DNA of 64,000 nucleotides from Casuarius casuarius (GCA_003342895.1 PTFA01000411.1:471764-535763); one strand, 5' to 3'; counted from the first letter of the stretch, positions 44,216-58,164 are shown. The notes: generated from the sequence alone by a model not told the origin. Translations and numbers: made by a program.

Positions 44216-47200
44216 TCACACAATGACACTGGTCCTGCAGAACTTTTTCCTCCTGCAGTTACTGCCGTAATAATGATGAGGCTTAGTTGATGAGAAATCC
44301 CGCCGCCTTTGGGGAGCAGAAGTCTCTTCCTTTCCTCATCCTTACGCTCCTATTTAGTCTGTGCTTTCATGTGACGGTAGGATAACGACCGAGTATTCCC
44401 TGACCTACCCATGGAGCTGATGAATAATTGGTATTTATTAACAATACTGTGTATGTGTTTGGGACCTGCTGTCATGAAATACTTGGAAGAGCCCTAGTGG
44501 GCCCCATCCAGCACTACCGAAATGCAGGTGCTGGTGGTTCGGAGCCAGCAGTGGAGGGAGCAGGAAGCTTTGGGTTGGGGCAGCTCTGCAATGCACGTTT
44601 CTTGTCTTCTTTTCTTTAAGCCCACACTGACATTCTCCTAAAAATTCCCTTAATACTTTTATCTAAACCAAGTATTTTTCTTTCATTTTTTTGACTGTAA
44701 ACTCTCCAGGAATAGTTGTCCTATTTTGATGATGCTTTTCTAAACACTTGCTGAGACTGTGTTTTGCTGGGACCGTGTGGCGGAAAGGTTCGTGACCTGA
44801 GGACTTGAACTATCACTTTCTGTCGTTCCTTGCCAGCCTTCTTTTGTGTTTCTATGGGTTTGTGAACAGCTGGCTGAAAAAAAGATGACTAGGACTGGAA
44901 GAACTCTTCAGCTCTGGCTAAAATGAATGTGCTTGGAAACCAGATGTGTTTTACTTAAAAGGAAGAGGGAAAAAAAAGTTTATCCAGAGGATTTCTCTTT
45001 TAATAAGTGAGAAAGCTTAGGTACTTGGTGACTTATAAGACTAATCATACCTTACGACCACTGTTTTTACTGTTTGTGATACTGTTATAACATCTTAATA
45101 GCAAACATCTTCCATACCTTTCCCCGTTCTGCACGTGAGCTGTAAATAAAAGGTCTGTGACTTACCTGCTCGCCCAACTAGTTTGTGCTTTGCTGTTTAA
45201 TGAGACTATCCGGGGAGGGCAGCTCAGTCCTTGGTGGCCAATTCTGGCCTAATGGAGGAGAGCACTCAGTCAAGGTTGCTACCATGTGGTAGTTCTCATG
45301 AGGCCCACGTGAGAAGGGTGGAGCAGAAAAAAGGTTCAAGCTCCCTTTCCTAAAAGAAAGATGCCTTTTTTTTTTTTTTCTTCTTGGCCTTGTCATCAGA
45401 GCCTTTGTGGTGTGTCAGCTGGAGCAGAGGATGGTTCCCCGCTGAGCACTGGAGGTTTGATTGCCCTTTGTACCAAAACTAAGGCAGATGGCTTTGAAGA
45501 AGTTTGTACGATCACTGCTCATTGTCTATTTTTTCTGTCTCTGAATTTATTGTTCACTAGAGTTAAATTCATACAAATGCATGAATTGCAGATGGAGGAG
45601 TAATAGAGGAAATGCATCATTAAAATGTGTGCAACTGACTTTAAGAAGAAATAGAGCCATTAAGTGGAAAAGATACTAAATGTTCAAGAGCTTTTTGCGG
45701 GAGAGAAGAACCTTAGGTATTTCAGTATTTGAGTGATAAGTAAAGAAAGATTTGTGGTTGACTGTGCAGCCATTTAATAGTAGGCTGGGATATTGATCTA
45801 GTATTGTATCCCATTTTTTTTTAAGATACAGGATGATAATGGTACATTATCTTTCACTTTGGGATATAATGACTTAAAAGGTATGTGAGCGAAGAGGCTG
45901 TAGGCTGTAGAAGTAAAATGAAATGAAAGTTAGAAGAAACTAGCTGGAAGAGATCCTAGAATTTAAAAGGGCTATTGTTAAGCAGGTGTTGGCACTTTTT
46001 CAGTGAGGCTGTGCCCCCCTGTAGCCTTTTTTTCTTAAATTAGAGGCTCCTTGTGCCAGTAGAAATTCAGTGGAAGCTGAGAGCTGCTACCTTTTGCAGA
46101 GTCCTTTGTTAGGATGCTTCGAGGTACTGCTTTAGCCTTCTGCTGTGCTATTCAGGGTCTGTCCCACTGATGTTTGCACTGCACGCTGCCAGCTTCTGTT
46201 GTGCAAAATTTTGTTGTGCGCAGAGTAGGTTGACTAGGAAATAATTTGTTGTCTCTCATTGGATTTGTTTTCGTGAACGGGATGTGTCACAAAAGTCTGC
46301 AGAACCCTTCCTCTATCCTTAACCACTCATCTAAGAAGATACTGGAGGGAAATTGTCTAACTTGCTGTTTTTAGGACGAGTGGATGGGATTGCCATCTTG
46401 CTTAGGCAGGTGTAAGTCTAGATGTCACTGACAATATGTGAAGGACTCAACGAGGGTAGTCCCTGCTGCTGTGTCCGCTGTGGCCGATCACTCGTGCATG
46501 CGGCTGTCTCTTAGACAGCATTTGGCAGCGCCTTTGCCTGGTGGCTGCACTTAAGGACATGGACTTCCCCAGCTGAGACCACACTAGTAGCCTCTCATTC
46601 TGCCTTTTGATGCTGCTCTCAAAGCAAAGTGCAGTTATTGCTGCTAGAGTTAAATTGGTCTAAGACAGTCATGTCGTTGGTTATTACTGACGTGATCTAA
46701 CTTTTATGCCTGTCCTCTTTCAGATAACGCATTACCAAAGGAGGACTGTGAAATGGTTGTGCTTTGAGCCCCGTTAGAGGAACATCACTCATCCACCATG
46801 ATCGTATATTTATTTAAGTATTTCTGGTGTGGCAACCTGTGAATGTATGGGAGTTCTGTTATTAGCATCTTGTAAATCCCAAGGACAGCTGAACACATTG
46901 CCTTTTATGTTCTATCATAAAATAGTCTTCTGTTCACAAAAATGTGAAAATTACTGTTTTGCATATAGACTTTCTTATTAAGTACCTAGTCTCTGGTTTG
47001 GAAAATTTTGTTATTATTTTAATCAGTTTAAACTTCTCTTACAGGCTTTGCAATCTGCTCTTAGGGGAAAAAAAAAAAACAAAAAAACCCCCTTTATTTA
47101 AGTTCCCTTCAACATTCTGTCTTAATATGTTCTTAATCTTCATGGCCCGAGGCATGGTTGAGGAAGAACAAGAAAAGGGTGTTAAAAGTAGACACTTTTT

Positions 47201-49563
47201 CCTTGCTATTACACTTTTCTTTTTTAAACTTTTAATGAGAAGCCTTCAATTTTCAATAGCAAACTGGCTCTTTCATTTTCCTGCATTCGGTTCTCCTGGC
47301 CAAAGTGTGCCATTAAAGAATAATGAACGTTCGTGGCATTCTGTGTACTTTTTTGAATGCAAAGAAATGGCTGGAGTCAGGAATAGCATGGTTGTAGTGC
47401 TTTGTCTTTCTTTGTAGGTGCACATGCATTCGAAAGTACAAAGTCTAAACTACACATACAGCTTTCTTGTTTCAGCTGACAGTCCCTTTGAAGGGGCACT
47501 CGTCGTTCTCTTTTACTGTGTTTGCCTCTGCTTGCAGGCAGCATGTATTAAAAATAATAAATACTTCCACTAATGCCTGATGGGACAGCTTAGTACTTTA
47601 GGCATCAGATGTAGAAATATCTGGCATTTTCAAAACTTGGAGCTCCAACACCTCTCAGACTCTGGCTCCTTCTTCTCAGTAGTGGTGTTGTTATTCTGTG
47701 AGGTTGGAATTTCTCCTGCAGGACATGAATCCTGATCTGTCCTGGAGCTTTCAACACTGGGTTTCAAAACATTATTAAGGCTTGTGGAAATGTCGGCCAG
47801 GTTCTCTTCACCGAAGTGAACGCACCATTTCCAAGCTTCGAGACTTAGATGGTAAGGAAGATGCCTATGCAGCAGCTCTAGGCTTCCTGCCATCTAATTT
47901 TACAGCAGCCTGAAAAGCAAACATTCAGTAGAAACAAATGAATTGAACTCAGCCGGCCGGGGAATTGGCTACCAAAAAAAGCTCCTCCCTTACACTGTCA
48001 CCTTTTGAGAGAGTTGCCAAGGAAAAAGCTGGAATTTACAGACCTTTTTGGCAGGAGCAGGGGAGGAAGAGCAAGGGCTGTCAGGAGAGCTTGATCCTTT
48101 ATAAAGCAAGACCTGGAGAGGTGGAGGGTTCTTCCCAGCTGCGGTTGGAGCCTGCAGGCTATGGGAAGCAGGAGCACGAGGAGGTGCCGGGGCAGAGATG
48201 AGCAGGGCGAGAGGAGCTGTGGAGCCTGTAAGTGGTCAGCCCGGGGCTGCTCCAGCCCCTTGGCTGCTCTGGAGACTGTAAAAAATTCATGACTTGGATG
48301 TGCAGTTAACCAGCTGTTTTTTAAATTACTTCTAAAATTATGTTACATCTTTCTTATGTTCTGGATTGCTTTCTGTCTGTGCAGCCCCCTTCTGCTGCCT
48401 GGCAATGGTCCTTGCTGCAGCGGTCATAGGGGAGAGGCTAGGGAGGTACTGAGCATGGTGGAAGGTTACGTCCATTGAGTGCCCAAGGATGAGAAGTCCT
48501 GCAAATCAAATGCTGTAGCTCGTGCCTGGGACACTTTATGCGAAATTTTAAATAGGCACTTTCTGTGTTATTTGATATCTGCAAGAGGGGAGAAAAAACC
48601 CAAACCAAATTCTGGTATTAGTCTTGTGTCAACAAATCACATTTTGTATTAAATGTCACATTTTGATCATTTGCTTTGACTCTCCCTTTGGTGTCCATCT
48701 GTGGAAGCTGAGACGGGAGAGTGGAACCCCTGTTATTTAATATATATATTTTCTTAATCTTCATTTTCTCTCCACTCTCAGAAAGCTAATTGAATCTCTT
48801 TTGAACTGCTTAATTCACTGCTTGCCATGCTCTTCTCTCTCAGTGTAAACTTCCTTGGGGCTATCGCCATAGTCCCGGCAGAGGAGGAAATTAGGGTCTC
48901 TAATAGAAATAACCTACAGCTTACATGGCATAAACAGATCTTGGAAAGCAAACACTGTCAGGTTGGGGAAAAATGTTTAAAAAAAGAAAGTAATAAAAAA
49001 GAAAAGATTAAATGCAAACATAGTGCCCTGCAGTGTTTAAAACACTTCCTTATAGTCTGTCAAGCAACATGTTCAGGACCTTTGATCAGGATGGAGGTTG
49101 TTTATTTCCTGCACAAACCAGCTTGTACGTTGATCAATGTGTTGTTGATGTAGCGAAGGTATTCCTTTACTGGCCTCTGAGAGGCCTGGGACTTGACAAC
49201 AGGATTGCGAGCGCTAACGCGAGTATCGGTGTCTCTGAGAAAATGCAAACAGAAACAAGAAGACAGGATTCATAATAACTCGATCCTGTATTTAAGGGAA
49301 GAACGCTTTGGGCGGGGGGACGTATCTGTTACCCAGGCTGTGGAAATAAGTGGTGTTCATGCTTCAAGTCTGGAAGAGAACGTTTGGGAAGCATTGGCCT
49401 AAACAGTCAATCACTTTCCTCCCCATTGCGAGGGCTCAGGAGGACCTGCTGCAGGACTGCTCCTGTGACGGAGTCGCTCCTGGCCGGTCATACCCTGTGA
49501 AAGAGGGAAAGGCTCTAATACTTTGCTGCATGTCTATATATATTAAAAAAACGAACTTTATAC
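44216..49563. other. Intron-like non-coding DNA
   Basis: No supported gene. A plus-strand frame of 157 codons (46944-47417) is phenylalanine/leucine-rich and crosses a poly(A) tract; it is considered chance. T-runs occur at 45367-45379 and 45816-45823. No named repeats. Confidence 0.5.
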
Positions 49564-49618
49564 CATTTATCTTACTACTCTACTGCATTTATCTTAGTAC
49601 TCTGCTGCATTTTTCTTT
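49564..49618 (+). repeat. 22-bp tandem repeat, about 2.4 copies
   Basis: CATTTATCTTACTACTCTACTG (49564-49585) is followed directly by CATTTATCTTAGTACTCTGCTG (49586-49607), then a partial third copy starting CATTT. The units differ at two positions. Confidence 0.85.
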
Positions 49619-52600
49619 GATCGGGACCTAGTGTGATCTGCAGGATGCACCTGAATGGAAAGTAGTGCAAAGAATAACCTGAACTTTATATGTACAATAA
49701 TGGGATCTAAAATAGCTATTACCACTAAGGAAAACTTGCCTAGTTGGAAAGGATTTTTTTTTTTTTTTTAAAAAAAAACTCTTTCACCTAAGTGGACTCC
49801 TTAGCTGTTGTTTTAAGTCTGAGGCATCAGGCTTAAGACTAGCTGGGGGAGATTTGTAGTGAAGCTAAGGAACTTGTCGCCCCTGGACTTTGTGAACACC
49901 AGAATTTTTCATGCCAGCAGATGGTGTCCATGCAAATCATGGAAGAGAAATCCATCAAATGGTAGTAAAAAAAGAGCAAACCCCTCTGGCTGAGGAAATC
50001 TGGGAGCCACAGCCCCCTAGATTGCTGTACAAGGTAGAACTATTACAGTGTATTTGCCTGTTTTTACTCCTGCATATGCATCTGCTGTGGGCCGCTATCG
50101 GGCAGGATATTGGGCTGGGGAAACCTTTGGCCTGACCTCTGTCAGTCATTCTCGTGACTCACGGAGCAAAGGTTGGCTGCAAACCACACTTCGGGAGCCT
50201 CTGATCTAGGCTCCCTTTAAGCGCGGTGCTAATTCAATAATATTACGGTTATTTGGACTAAGACTGGGTGGGATGAATTCAGTTTACCTTCCCAGGCCAC
50301 AATATTTCCTTTGTAACGTAAATTCTTTTCTGCCTCTGTGAAGGACTGTAAAATGTGAATAATCTATTTATTTATTTATTTATTTATGTGTACTTTGTTT
50401 CACCTGCCTAAAACAGTCCCCCACTATGTATTTGAGCACCGCTTGCCATGGAAAGACCTTTGCCCACTTGGGGGTTGTAGGTGTTTTAAGTACTATTCCA
50501 ACAGTGGGAGTAGGAGATGAAACCCCCTTGTCCATCCTTTCCCCGCAAGGAGTGATGCGGAGTAGGAGCCTCCTGGCTGCAGAGGGGGCAAGCTGGTATC
50601 TGCTAATATGGCAGCGTTTTGCCAACTGATTAAGCTGTCAAAATTGTAGCAATTTGAACATGCTGAGCAAGCTTTTATGTACACAGGAACAAGATGCCGG
50701 CGTTAGATTACTGAGCAGGAATAACGTGCACTGGAGATTGACAAGTGCTTGGCAAGCCCGTGTTCCTGGGGCTCATCAGACATTCGCGGCTCCGATGCAG
50801 TGCTGTTGAAGAGCATACTCAAGTGGCTGTATCATAGCCCGGGTGACATCTGGTGACATGCAGTTAGGCCTGTTGTGTTTTTCTGGGATGAATTCATTTT
50901 CACAGTGTTTGAAAGGAATCCATTTATGCAGAGTGGAAATATTCTGGCATATGCAAGTGACTTAGAAGACAGTAGTATTTTTGGTCCATCTTGTATTTGA
51001 TGACAAAAGCGTAATTAACTGCACTTAGCCACGTGCTATTTTATGGAGCAGTTTCCTGGGTTTATGTGCTTCCTGCTAGCTCTGCCTCCTCGTTGCTCCT
51101 CCTCCGCTCTCTCGTGATGCAGGTAGCTCATGGCTCTGCTGGGAAGGAGAAGGGGTGGCAGGTAAAGTTGGCAGCTTCCCGTGGTCATAGCTAGTGCTCC
51201 TACACAAATGTGTCTGCTGGCAAAAGCTGCCTTTTTTTCTCTCTGTAGCAGCTGGAGGGTTTACTTTGCACTAAATAGAGGCTTGGACGCTAAGTGGTTT
51301 TTGATCCTCTGATATGGTCTTGCTTTGGTCGTGGAGTATATTATTGTTTCTCTATTAAGTTAGCTGATCATTCTGCTTTAGTGTTGGGAATTGGGTGGTT
51401 AGGAAAGCTTGGAAAAAGCTGGGTGCTTGGAAGAGCACTGTGGGCTTAGTTCACCATTGCATCTGAACTGAACTCAGGATCTGAGTGAGATCTGGGCTCT
51501 TCTCGGAGTTCAGCTTCAACTTGTTCTTTAGCTGCCTGTGGCACCAGAAGCAGAGCTGCACAGAGAGAGAGGAAAAAAAAAGTCATTTCATTGTGATAGA
51601 TAAATATTTTCATATTAAAAACTCAAAATGTGAACAGCACAACACTTTGCTTCTCAGACACTGCTCTGTGGCAGACATGAGAAAACCTTGTGGAAAGCAA
51701 ATGTGGGGAAATTTGTATTTGGATTTCCCTGAAAAATGGTTTTGAAGGGAAGATTCTTGACCAGGTGTACAGAAAAATCACCTTTCAGAAACCTCAGTGC
51801 AGAGGAGCTCCTACAAACTCCTACAAAGCCCTGTGGCGGACAGAGCCGTGATGCAGAGCTATGTGTGGTGGACCAGCACTGGTCCCTGAGATTATGTGCT
51901 CCATCTGTACTCACAAATGGAAGAGGAACAAGCCTGAAGACTTGTTGAGATGCTGCCTGGCGCGGTTTTGGCCCATGTTTGCTGGGATGCTCCCGTGTCC
52001 TGTAGGCTGTTCCCAATAGGCGATGGGCACAATGGCACCACAGCCGGATCCCTACTGCCCAGGATCCTCCCTGCCAACTTTGTACCAGGGCATCCAGAGC
52101 TGTGAAAGCGCGTCCCTGATAGATGATGATGGTACAGCTATTAGAACATTGCACACTTTTGAACTGAAGGCTAAATAGTAATTAAGTCTTAGCCCTTTGT
52201 ATGGGGCCTGGTGATGTGCAGCGCCCAGTGCTATGTAGGTGGACACATCCAGGCTGTGCCACGTGGCCTGAGGTCTAGAGAATAGTCTTTGGTCCTGTTT
52301 TATTTAATAGTAGTAGCAATATAGCTGATGTGCCTCTAGTAATGTTAATGAAGTAAGCTAATTGAGTAAATCTCATGGAGTGAACTACAGCAAAAGCGTA
52401 TGATCCTTAGAGCAGGTGAGATGCGATTTGCACGGGGAATACAGTAAAGCAAGTTCACTTGAGCATGTGTCCCGCTCTCAGTAAGAGCGTGCTGAGGCTG
52501 CTGAAATGAAACATAGACTTAGCAGTTTGCTTATGAGTAAGCCATGGTCACACCCAAGCACTTGCAATTGTTTTGCTGAGAGGGGTCTTCGTATATCCAG

Positions 52601-52980
52601 CTGTTGTGAACAAGATGGATGGGGGGAAAAAAATGCTAAAATATGTCTTCTGAGTGTTCTTCTGCAAGTTGTGCCTTTGAGTCTTAAAGCACGTTTTTGT
52701 TCGGTCTCTGTTAAAGGATTCCCTCTCCGAGGCAGGCTGCAGAGCCTTGGGGTCTGAGCTAGAAGGCTTCACGGAGCAGACTCACTTTTGGGTTAGCCTA
52801 ATTCAGGATGCTGGGTAGAGAAATTATGTGAAGCTTTATTCTTGCTGTTTGCGTTTGTGTCTTTAGGAGAAAGATGTTCTTCTAGCTTACTTTGTAATGC
52901 GATCTGGTTGCAGTCTTCCAGCCTTGTAATTCTTGGACATACTGTAAAACCTCATTTTTTTGCAGTACAGCATTGCTATC

Positions 52981-52984
<4 letters not shown>
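49619..52984. other. Intron-like non-coding DNA with simple repeats
   Basis: No supported gene. T16 is followed by A9 at 49754-49778, (ATTT)n lies at 50366-50386, and a 10-bp tandem CTCCTACAAA occurs twice at 51808-51827. A 166-codon minus-strand frame (51654-52154) is not similar to any family I know. Confidence 0.5.

Positions 52985-53022
<38 letters not shown>
52985..53022 (+). repeat. Poly(A) tract, 38 bp
   Basis: This uninterrupted run of A is the longest pure homopolymer in the window. It is preceded by ATCATTT and followed by CCCTCTCTG. No target-site duplication or recognisable retroposed body was seen. Confidence 0.95.
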
Positions 53023-53024
<2 letters not shown>

Positions 53025-53380
53025 CTCTCTGAAACTTCTAAAGTGCCTATCACAAGGTAAAGCTAAAATAAGTTTCTCGGTGTTAAAATTGACATTTTGA
53101 GTGCACCGTCAAGGCATTTTGGAGAATAGAGGTATTTTATTTTTTAATGAGAAGAACTAAAGAATAAAAAATTGTAGCCTTGGAGAATTGCAGATCAAAG
53201 GTTTCTTCATTGTAAAACAAATGAAAGGTCTCAGTCCTAGAAGTGATGAATAAATTGATAAATTTTTAATAGGAAGAATGGGCTATAAATGGTAATTTAA
53301 TTCTTTGGGGGCGAGAAGCATTTAAGTGCTCTTTAAGAAGTCCAGATTTTTTTGTGCGTGCGTGAAGATTATGATGATAA
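53023..53380. other. Non-coding, AT-rich
   Basis: I see no gene or named element. It contains several TTTTTAAT and AATAAA words. Confidence 0.5.
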
Positions 53381-53900
53381 CTGAGGGAAGGACGGGGAAA
53401 GTACCTGCCTTGGCCCAGGCTTGTTGGCACAGCACTGCTTGTGCTCCAGCGCTTCTGGCATCTGAATCGTGGGCGCCGGATCGTGGAGGTGGTGTTGGAG
53501 ATGGAGCCTCTCCACAGGAGGAGATTGCCCATGATGGACGAGAAGACAGGTAAAAGCAGAGGGAAAAGACCTGGGCTGGCCGCAGCAAGAGGAGCTGGGG
53601 GGCCAGCCGTGCCATCAGGGAAAAGGAGGAGGAGTGTGTCGTTAGCGGGAGGACTGGGAGCATTAATAAATGTAGGCTGGGGCAGGGGCGTTTAATGAGC
53701 TTCACCTAGGTCAGCTCCCAGCTCCTGGACTGACAGGCTGACGGGCGCTTGCAAATTTGCATAATAACCATGCTAATAAAGGCCTCGGGGTCCCTGCCGG
53801 TGACTTCTCCGTTATTCACTGCGTGGGGCTGAAGTGCCTGAGCACCACTCTGCTGCGTTGGGATCGTCCTACTGTATTTAGCCATGACCCACTTTTCACG
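53381..53900. promoter_or_regulatory. GC-richer block ending in a POU/homeodomain cluster
   Basis: The first part (53390-53560) is CpG-bearing, and the plus frame is open from upstream to 53695. It passes through LNRGRRIVEVVLEMEPLHRR and reaches a possible donor, ACAG|GTAAAA, near 53549. The second part has an octamer ATTTGCAT (53755-53762) in GCAAATTTGCATAATAACCA, followed by CATGCTAATAAAGG. It may be a regulatory element or a weak exon candidate. Neither reading is supported by known homology. Confidence 0.25.
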
Positions 53901-56900
53901 TTCACAACCCTATTTTAGTTGTCAGTTGTGGGGCGGCATCTCCAGCCGGCCCGTTCCTGCGAGGAAGCGCTGTCAGTTCCTATAAGGTGGCCGTGCAAGC
54001 TGTCACGCCGCCCGCGACCGTGTGAGCACCAGTGGAGAGCCATCCCCTCCGTTGTGCTCCGACGCTTCGTCTCGCCTGCTGGCTCTTGATTTTGTATCTT
54101 CGAGGGATGCTGTAGCGCTCACTAGCTGATAAAGCAAGAGACATATCAACTTAAAAAAAAAAAAATCTTCTTTGCCTCTTGGTTGATCCTCAGGTATATT
54201 AACACCCTGCTATTAATTTTTCTGCACTTTCCATCCCCCATCAGTTTGCCCCCGTGGCTTTCACATCGCACCTCTCAGCAGCCCTGGGGAGGGGAAAGCT
54301 CTGCAGTAGCCTTGCTCGGGGATGTGCTGCCTTAGCAGAACTGGGTTGCTCAAACATGCCTAATGCCCCCAGGTGGCAGCTATTGCCAAGAGAAAATGTG
54401 CTGCTGCTCTCACTTGGGATTCAGTCCTGACTTCTCTCTGACCTTACAGCAATGCAGGGAGCAAAATTAGTAGCATTTGCGAGGCTTAGGACAGTATCGA
54501 GCCATTTTGCTGGTGGCTGTGTCTCTAACACAGATGAATATTTATATATATTTTTGAAATCTGGGGAAAAAATGGTCCACTTTGGTTAAAAAAGGAAAAG
54601 TCCCTAGAGAAAAGATTTTTTTTTTTTTTTGAGCACTGTTAAGTTCTCAAATCAGTTTATTCTGAAGAGGCTTGGAAGGGGTGATGGGACTTGTTAGTCA
54701 TGGGCATAATTTTTTGGTCTGCTTTCTGCTTGCTTGGGATCAGAAATGTGTGCATGCATTTCAGACCTTTGCTGTGTCACTGAATTCCTGATGATATGCC
54801 TAAGCTTTAACAGCTGGTCGTGGTGGCAGAAAGCTACAGCCTGAGAAGCGAGCTGGGCTTTCAGACTTTAACCCTGTGGGGACTGCAGATGACAGTGATA
54901 TAACTGCGAGAAATGTTAGGAGTTTTATTTATAGCTTACGCAGAGGCACTCTCACCCCAAATAAGGAAAGATGTAACTTCAAGTTCTCGAAATTTAGTTT
55001 CTTAGCCTGTGTCAACCTTAGGTGGCAGGTGGACCATTTGCTGTTACCACGAAGAGCGTCAGTAAAGTTGATCCCGCTCTGCAGAACGTAATGTGATTTT
55101 TTTCAATTCTGTGGAGGTTTGGCAAAGTGGTTGTTTCAGGTAGGTACTCCCAACCCTCTTCAGTCCTTGGGACCTCCGTAGATTTACTTTGTATTGACCT
55201 GAGTGACTGTTGTTAGTTTGGTATCAAAACATAAATCATGAACAAGGTTAAATGATAATATTTGGAGGTTGCATTGGTACAAAAGGAGTTCACCTTGGGA
55301 AATCCATATATAAATATATATATGTGTATATCTCCCACTGTTCTCTTTAAGAGATTATGGGTCTAATTCAGCTGAATGTTTATTTTGCAGTATTGCTTTG
55401 GGTAGAGTTGCTGCTGGTTTTGCAGTGATGTGTGAGATCAGAGCTATGCCTTGTGGTGCTTAACTCTTTGCGGTCACAGCCACTAGCTGCAACAGCTCGG
55501 AAAGCGGAGTGAGCCCCTTTGCAGCGAAACAGTATTCCCCGAGCCCTGGTTGTCCCTGCCTCTTTCGGGAGGGACTCGACCCTCTGGGGACAACAGCGTG
55601 AGTGCTTGAGAGGAGTCAACTTACGCTGCAGAGTTTTTATAAAACATGCTTGCATGAATCCGTGTATTTATTGACATTTTGTTCTGCTTTAACCCAGTAA
55701 AAGGTTTTGCTTCCGCAGAGAAATACACTTTTTATGCTTCAGCAATTTAGACATTGCAAGAGTGTTAATGAATGCAAACCTGAAAGTCGCATTGAGTCTG
55801 GACACATTTTTTTCCCCTCTCCCTATAGCCTGGCTGGGAGAAATGTGCAAAGTAAACCAACCCTGAGAGTGCTGAAAGAGTTAGTACAAGGTAGGTGAGG
55901 ACTTTATCTTGAATATATTTTAACTTGACTCTTCCCCCCCACCCCCCAGCCTCTTAGAAATTATTTTTAACATCTATGTACTGAAGGAAAGTGTGTGTTG
56001 CTTGAAGGGTTTCTTTGTCTGGCACTGAATAAATACCTGAATGTAGAGGATTATGAACTTAATTTGCTGGCTCTCAAACACTTGCTTTCTCTAACATTTC
56101 ACTATACTGACTTTTGCCATTGTGTTTGCTGTGCTAACTCTTATCTTCCAGATTTGTGTGTCCAGCGACTGCTTGCTCAGCTGTTGCTGTTCAGCTTAGC
56201 TCAGACTTTTGAGTTGAATTTGAGTTTTGAGCTTAGTTCAGAGTCCAGAAGTTGAAAAGCTCTGAACTAAGATGAGCATCAAATTCTGGGTGCTTCAGCC
56301 CGGTTTGCATAGCAGAGTCTGTGCTTCTGCAGTTCTTCTGTACCTCTTCGACCTGACCAAGAGACGGAGGAATATACCTGTTTTGTATAGGTGGCATCCA
56401 TACTGCTAATGTCTTTTAGTTCTGACTCCTGTCTTCGTTAGCAGTGATAGCTATGTAATAACTGGATAATTACACAGCTTACACTAGACTGAGATTCATT
56501 TAGTGATGTGAATGACCTTTTCAGACTTGGCTGGAGTTTGAAGACGGCTTCACAGGTAATTCTCCTGCACTTGTAACAGGGCTGCATGGTTTATTTGCTT
56601 TATTGTATTCTTATTTTTAAATAATCTTAAGCGGTTAGTTTCTCCAGCCGGTGTTTTGTAATGGCTCCATCAGATCCTTACTTGAGCAGGCTGTTTCATC
56701 TCTTCTCCAGAGTGGGGAATCCCTTCTGCGCGCTTTGGGCTGTGCTTGTAGCACGGGCTCCCTTCCGCCTTGGCTGCGGATGGGGAACTGGTGCGGTGCC
56801 AGCTCTCCGCGTGGAGCCGTTGTGAGATGGGCATTGCGGCAGCGCACTGTGCACCCTGGCATGGCCGAGGAACCCAAGCTCATCATGTCTCTGTGCAGCA

Positions 56901-58164
56901 TCGTACAGCTCGGAGAAATTCACTGTTTTCCCTCTGCTGACTTAAAAATTGCAGCTGACTCGAGCCGGTCTGTTGTTCCTCAGCCGGGTGGAAACCAGAT
57001 GACCGTGGGATATGGCATGTTGGGCGCCAGGCGAGAGGGGCTCACTGCAGCCCGGCTTGACCTCGTTGTCTGTAGTTGCTGCAGATCCCCACCGAGCGCT
57101 GGACGGGCTGCGTGGGTTGGTTTCCCTCTCGGCTGCCTGGTACCAGCCACCCAGCTACCTGCCTGCTGGGAGAGGAGCATCAATTGGTGACTGCCCGGTG
57201 CGGATTGCCCTGCTCTAGTTTACGTTACAAGACAGTGATGAAGCCTTCATAGGCTCCTGGCCACTGTGGTGGCCTCCCAGACCCTTCCAAAGCAGGGTTT
57301 AGTGAGAGCTGGTTTCCGTTACCGTTCAGAGCATCTCTTCTGAGGTGGGACCTGTACGAATGTATGCAACAAAATGGGCCTGAAACATGGAAATAACAGG
57401 CGAGACAGAGAGAAAGGCAAGGAGTGCAAGCAAAAGGGATCATTTGGGTGGTTGGCTCGTGCTGCTTCTGTTGTGTGTCACTTCAAAATTTACGCTTTTA
57501 AATCTTCATTTTGGAGTACTTGCTATAAGAGGGAGATAAGGGAAGAATATATTAGGAAAATATGGGCAATGCAGTGGCCAATAAAATGACGTAGGGAAAC
57601 AAAGATTGACAGGAAAAGAGGTCATAACGATCAACACTATTATAGCGCTATGAAGAAAGAAATCCAGAATCTGTGTTACAGACCCATTCCTTTGATGGAA
57701 AAATGACAATTTCTAGTGTTCTTTTTTTAAGGACAGCTCTTTATTTGTGCAAGGTATAAGGTACATAAAAAGAAATGGTATTTTTCTTTTATTGCCAGCA
57801 ATTAGACAGTATAATCATTTAAGATTTCTATTTATTTACATAGATACTTGATTATCAATTTTGATATGTTTTGGTATGTCTTATGACCTGAGTTTCAAAA
57901 AACGAAGCTCCTTATTTGTACAGTTGGAATTAACTTTAATTTGAAATTCAGCCTTAAGAGCATTAGTATGTGGTATGTTCACACACAGAAAATACTCTTT
58001 CCACTGCTGCGTTTTTAAGGTGAGAGTGGAGGTAATAAATTCTAAACATTTTTAGAAATTGAAAGAACTATGATTTGAAAATACAACTTTTGACCGTTTC
58101 CTACTATGAAACTCCTAAAGTGTGCAAATATGCTTTCTTGAATCTTTGTGCTTAAAAAATCCCT
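53901..58164. other. Intron-like non-coding DNA
   Basis: No supported gene. It contains an A13 run at about 54152, a T-run at 54617-54630, a TA-rich microsatellite at 55306-55331, and a C-rich run near 55935-55948. A 179-codon plus frame (56651-57190) lies in mildly GC-rich DNA and has no recognisable domain. Confidence 0.5.

Noticed and set aside
43456..44229. 257-codon minus-strand frame
   Set aside because: Pro/Arg-rich and ends in Lys/Asn from a T/G tract; likely a chance GC-rich frame.
45925..45965. 'agctggaagagatcctagaa' resembling the start of CR1 antisense text
   Set aside because: The rest of the CR1 order is absent on both sides.
46944..47417. 157-codon plus-strand frame with hydrophobic segments
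   Set aside because: T-rich DNA naturally gives Phe/Leu-rich readings; it passes through a poly(A) tract.
51654..52154. 166-codon minus-strand frame
   Set aside because: No recognisable motif; includes the 10-bp tandem repeat.
52842..53022. Processed pseudogene ending in the 38-base poly(A)
   Set aside because: The upstream 150 bases match no gene I recognise, and no flanking duplication is seen.
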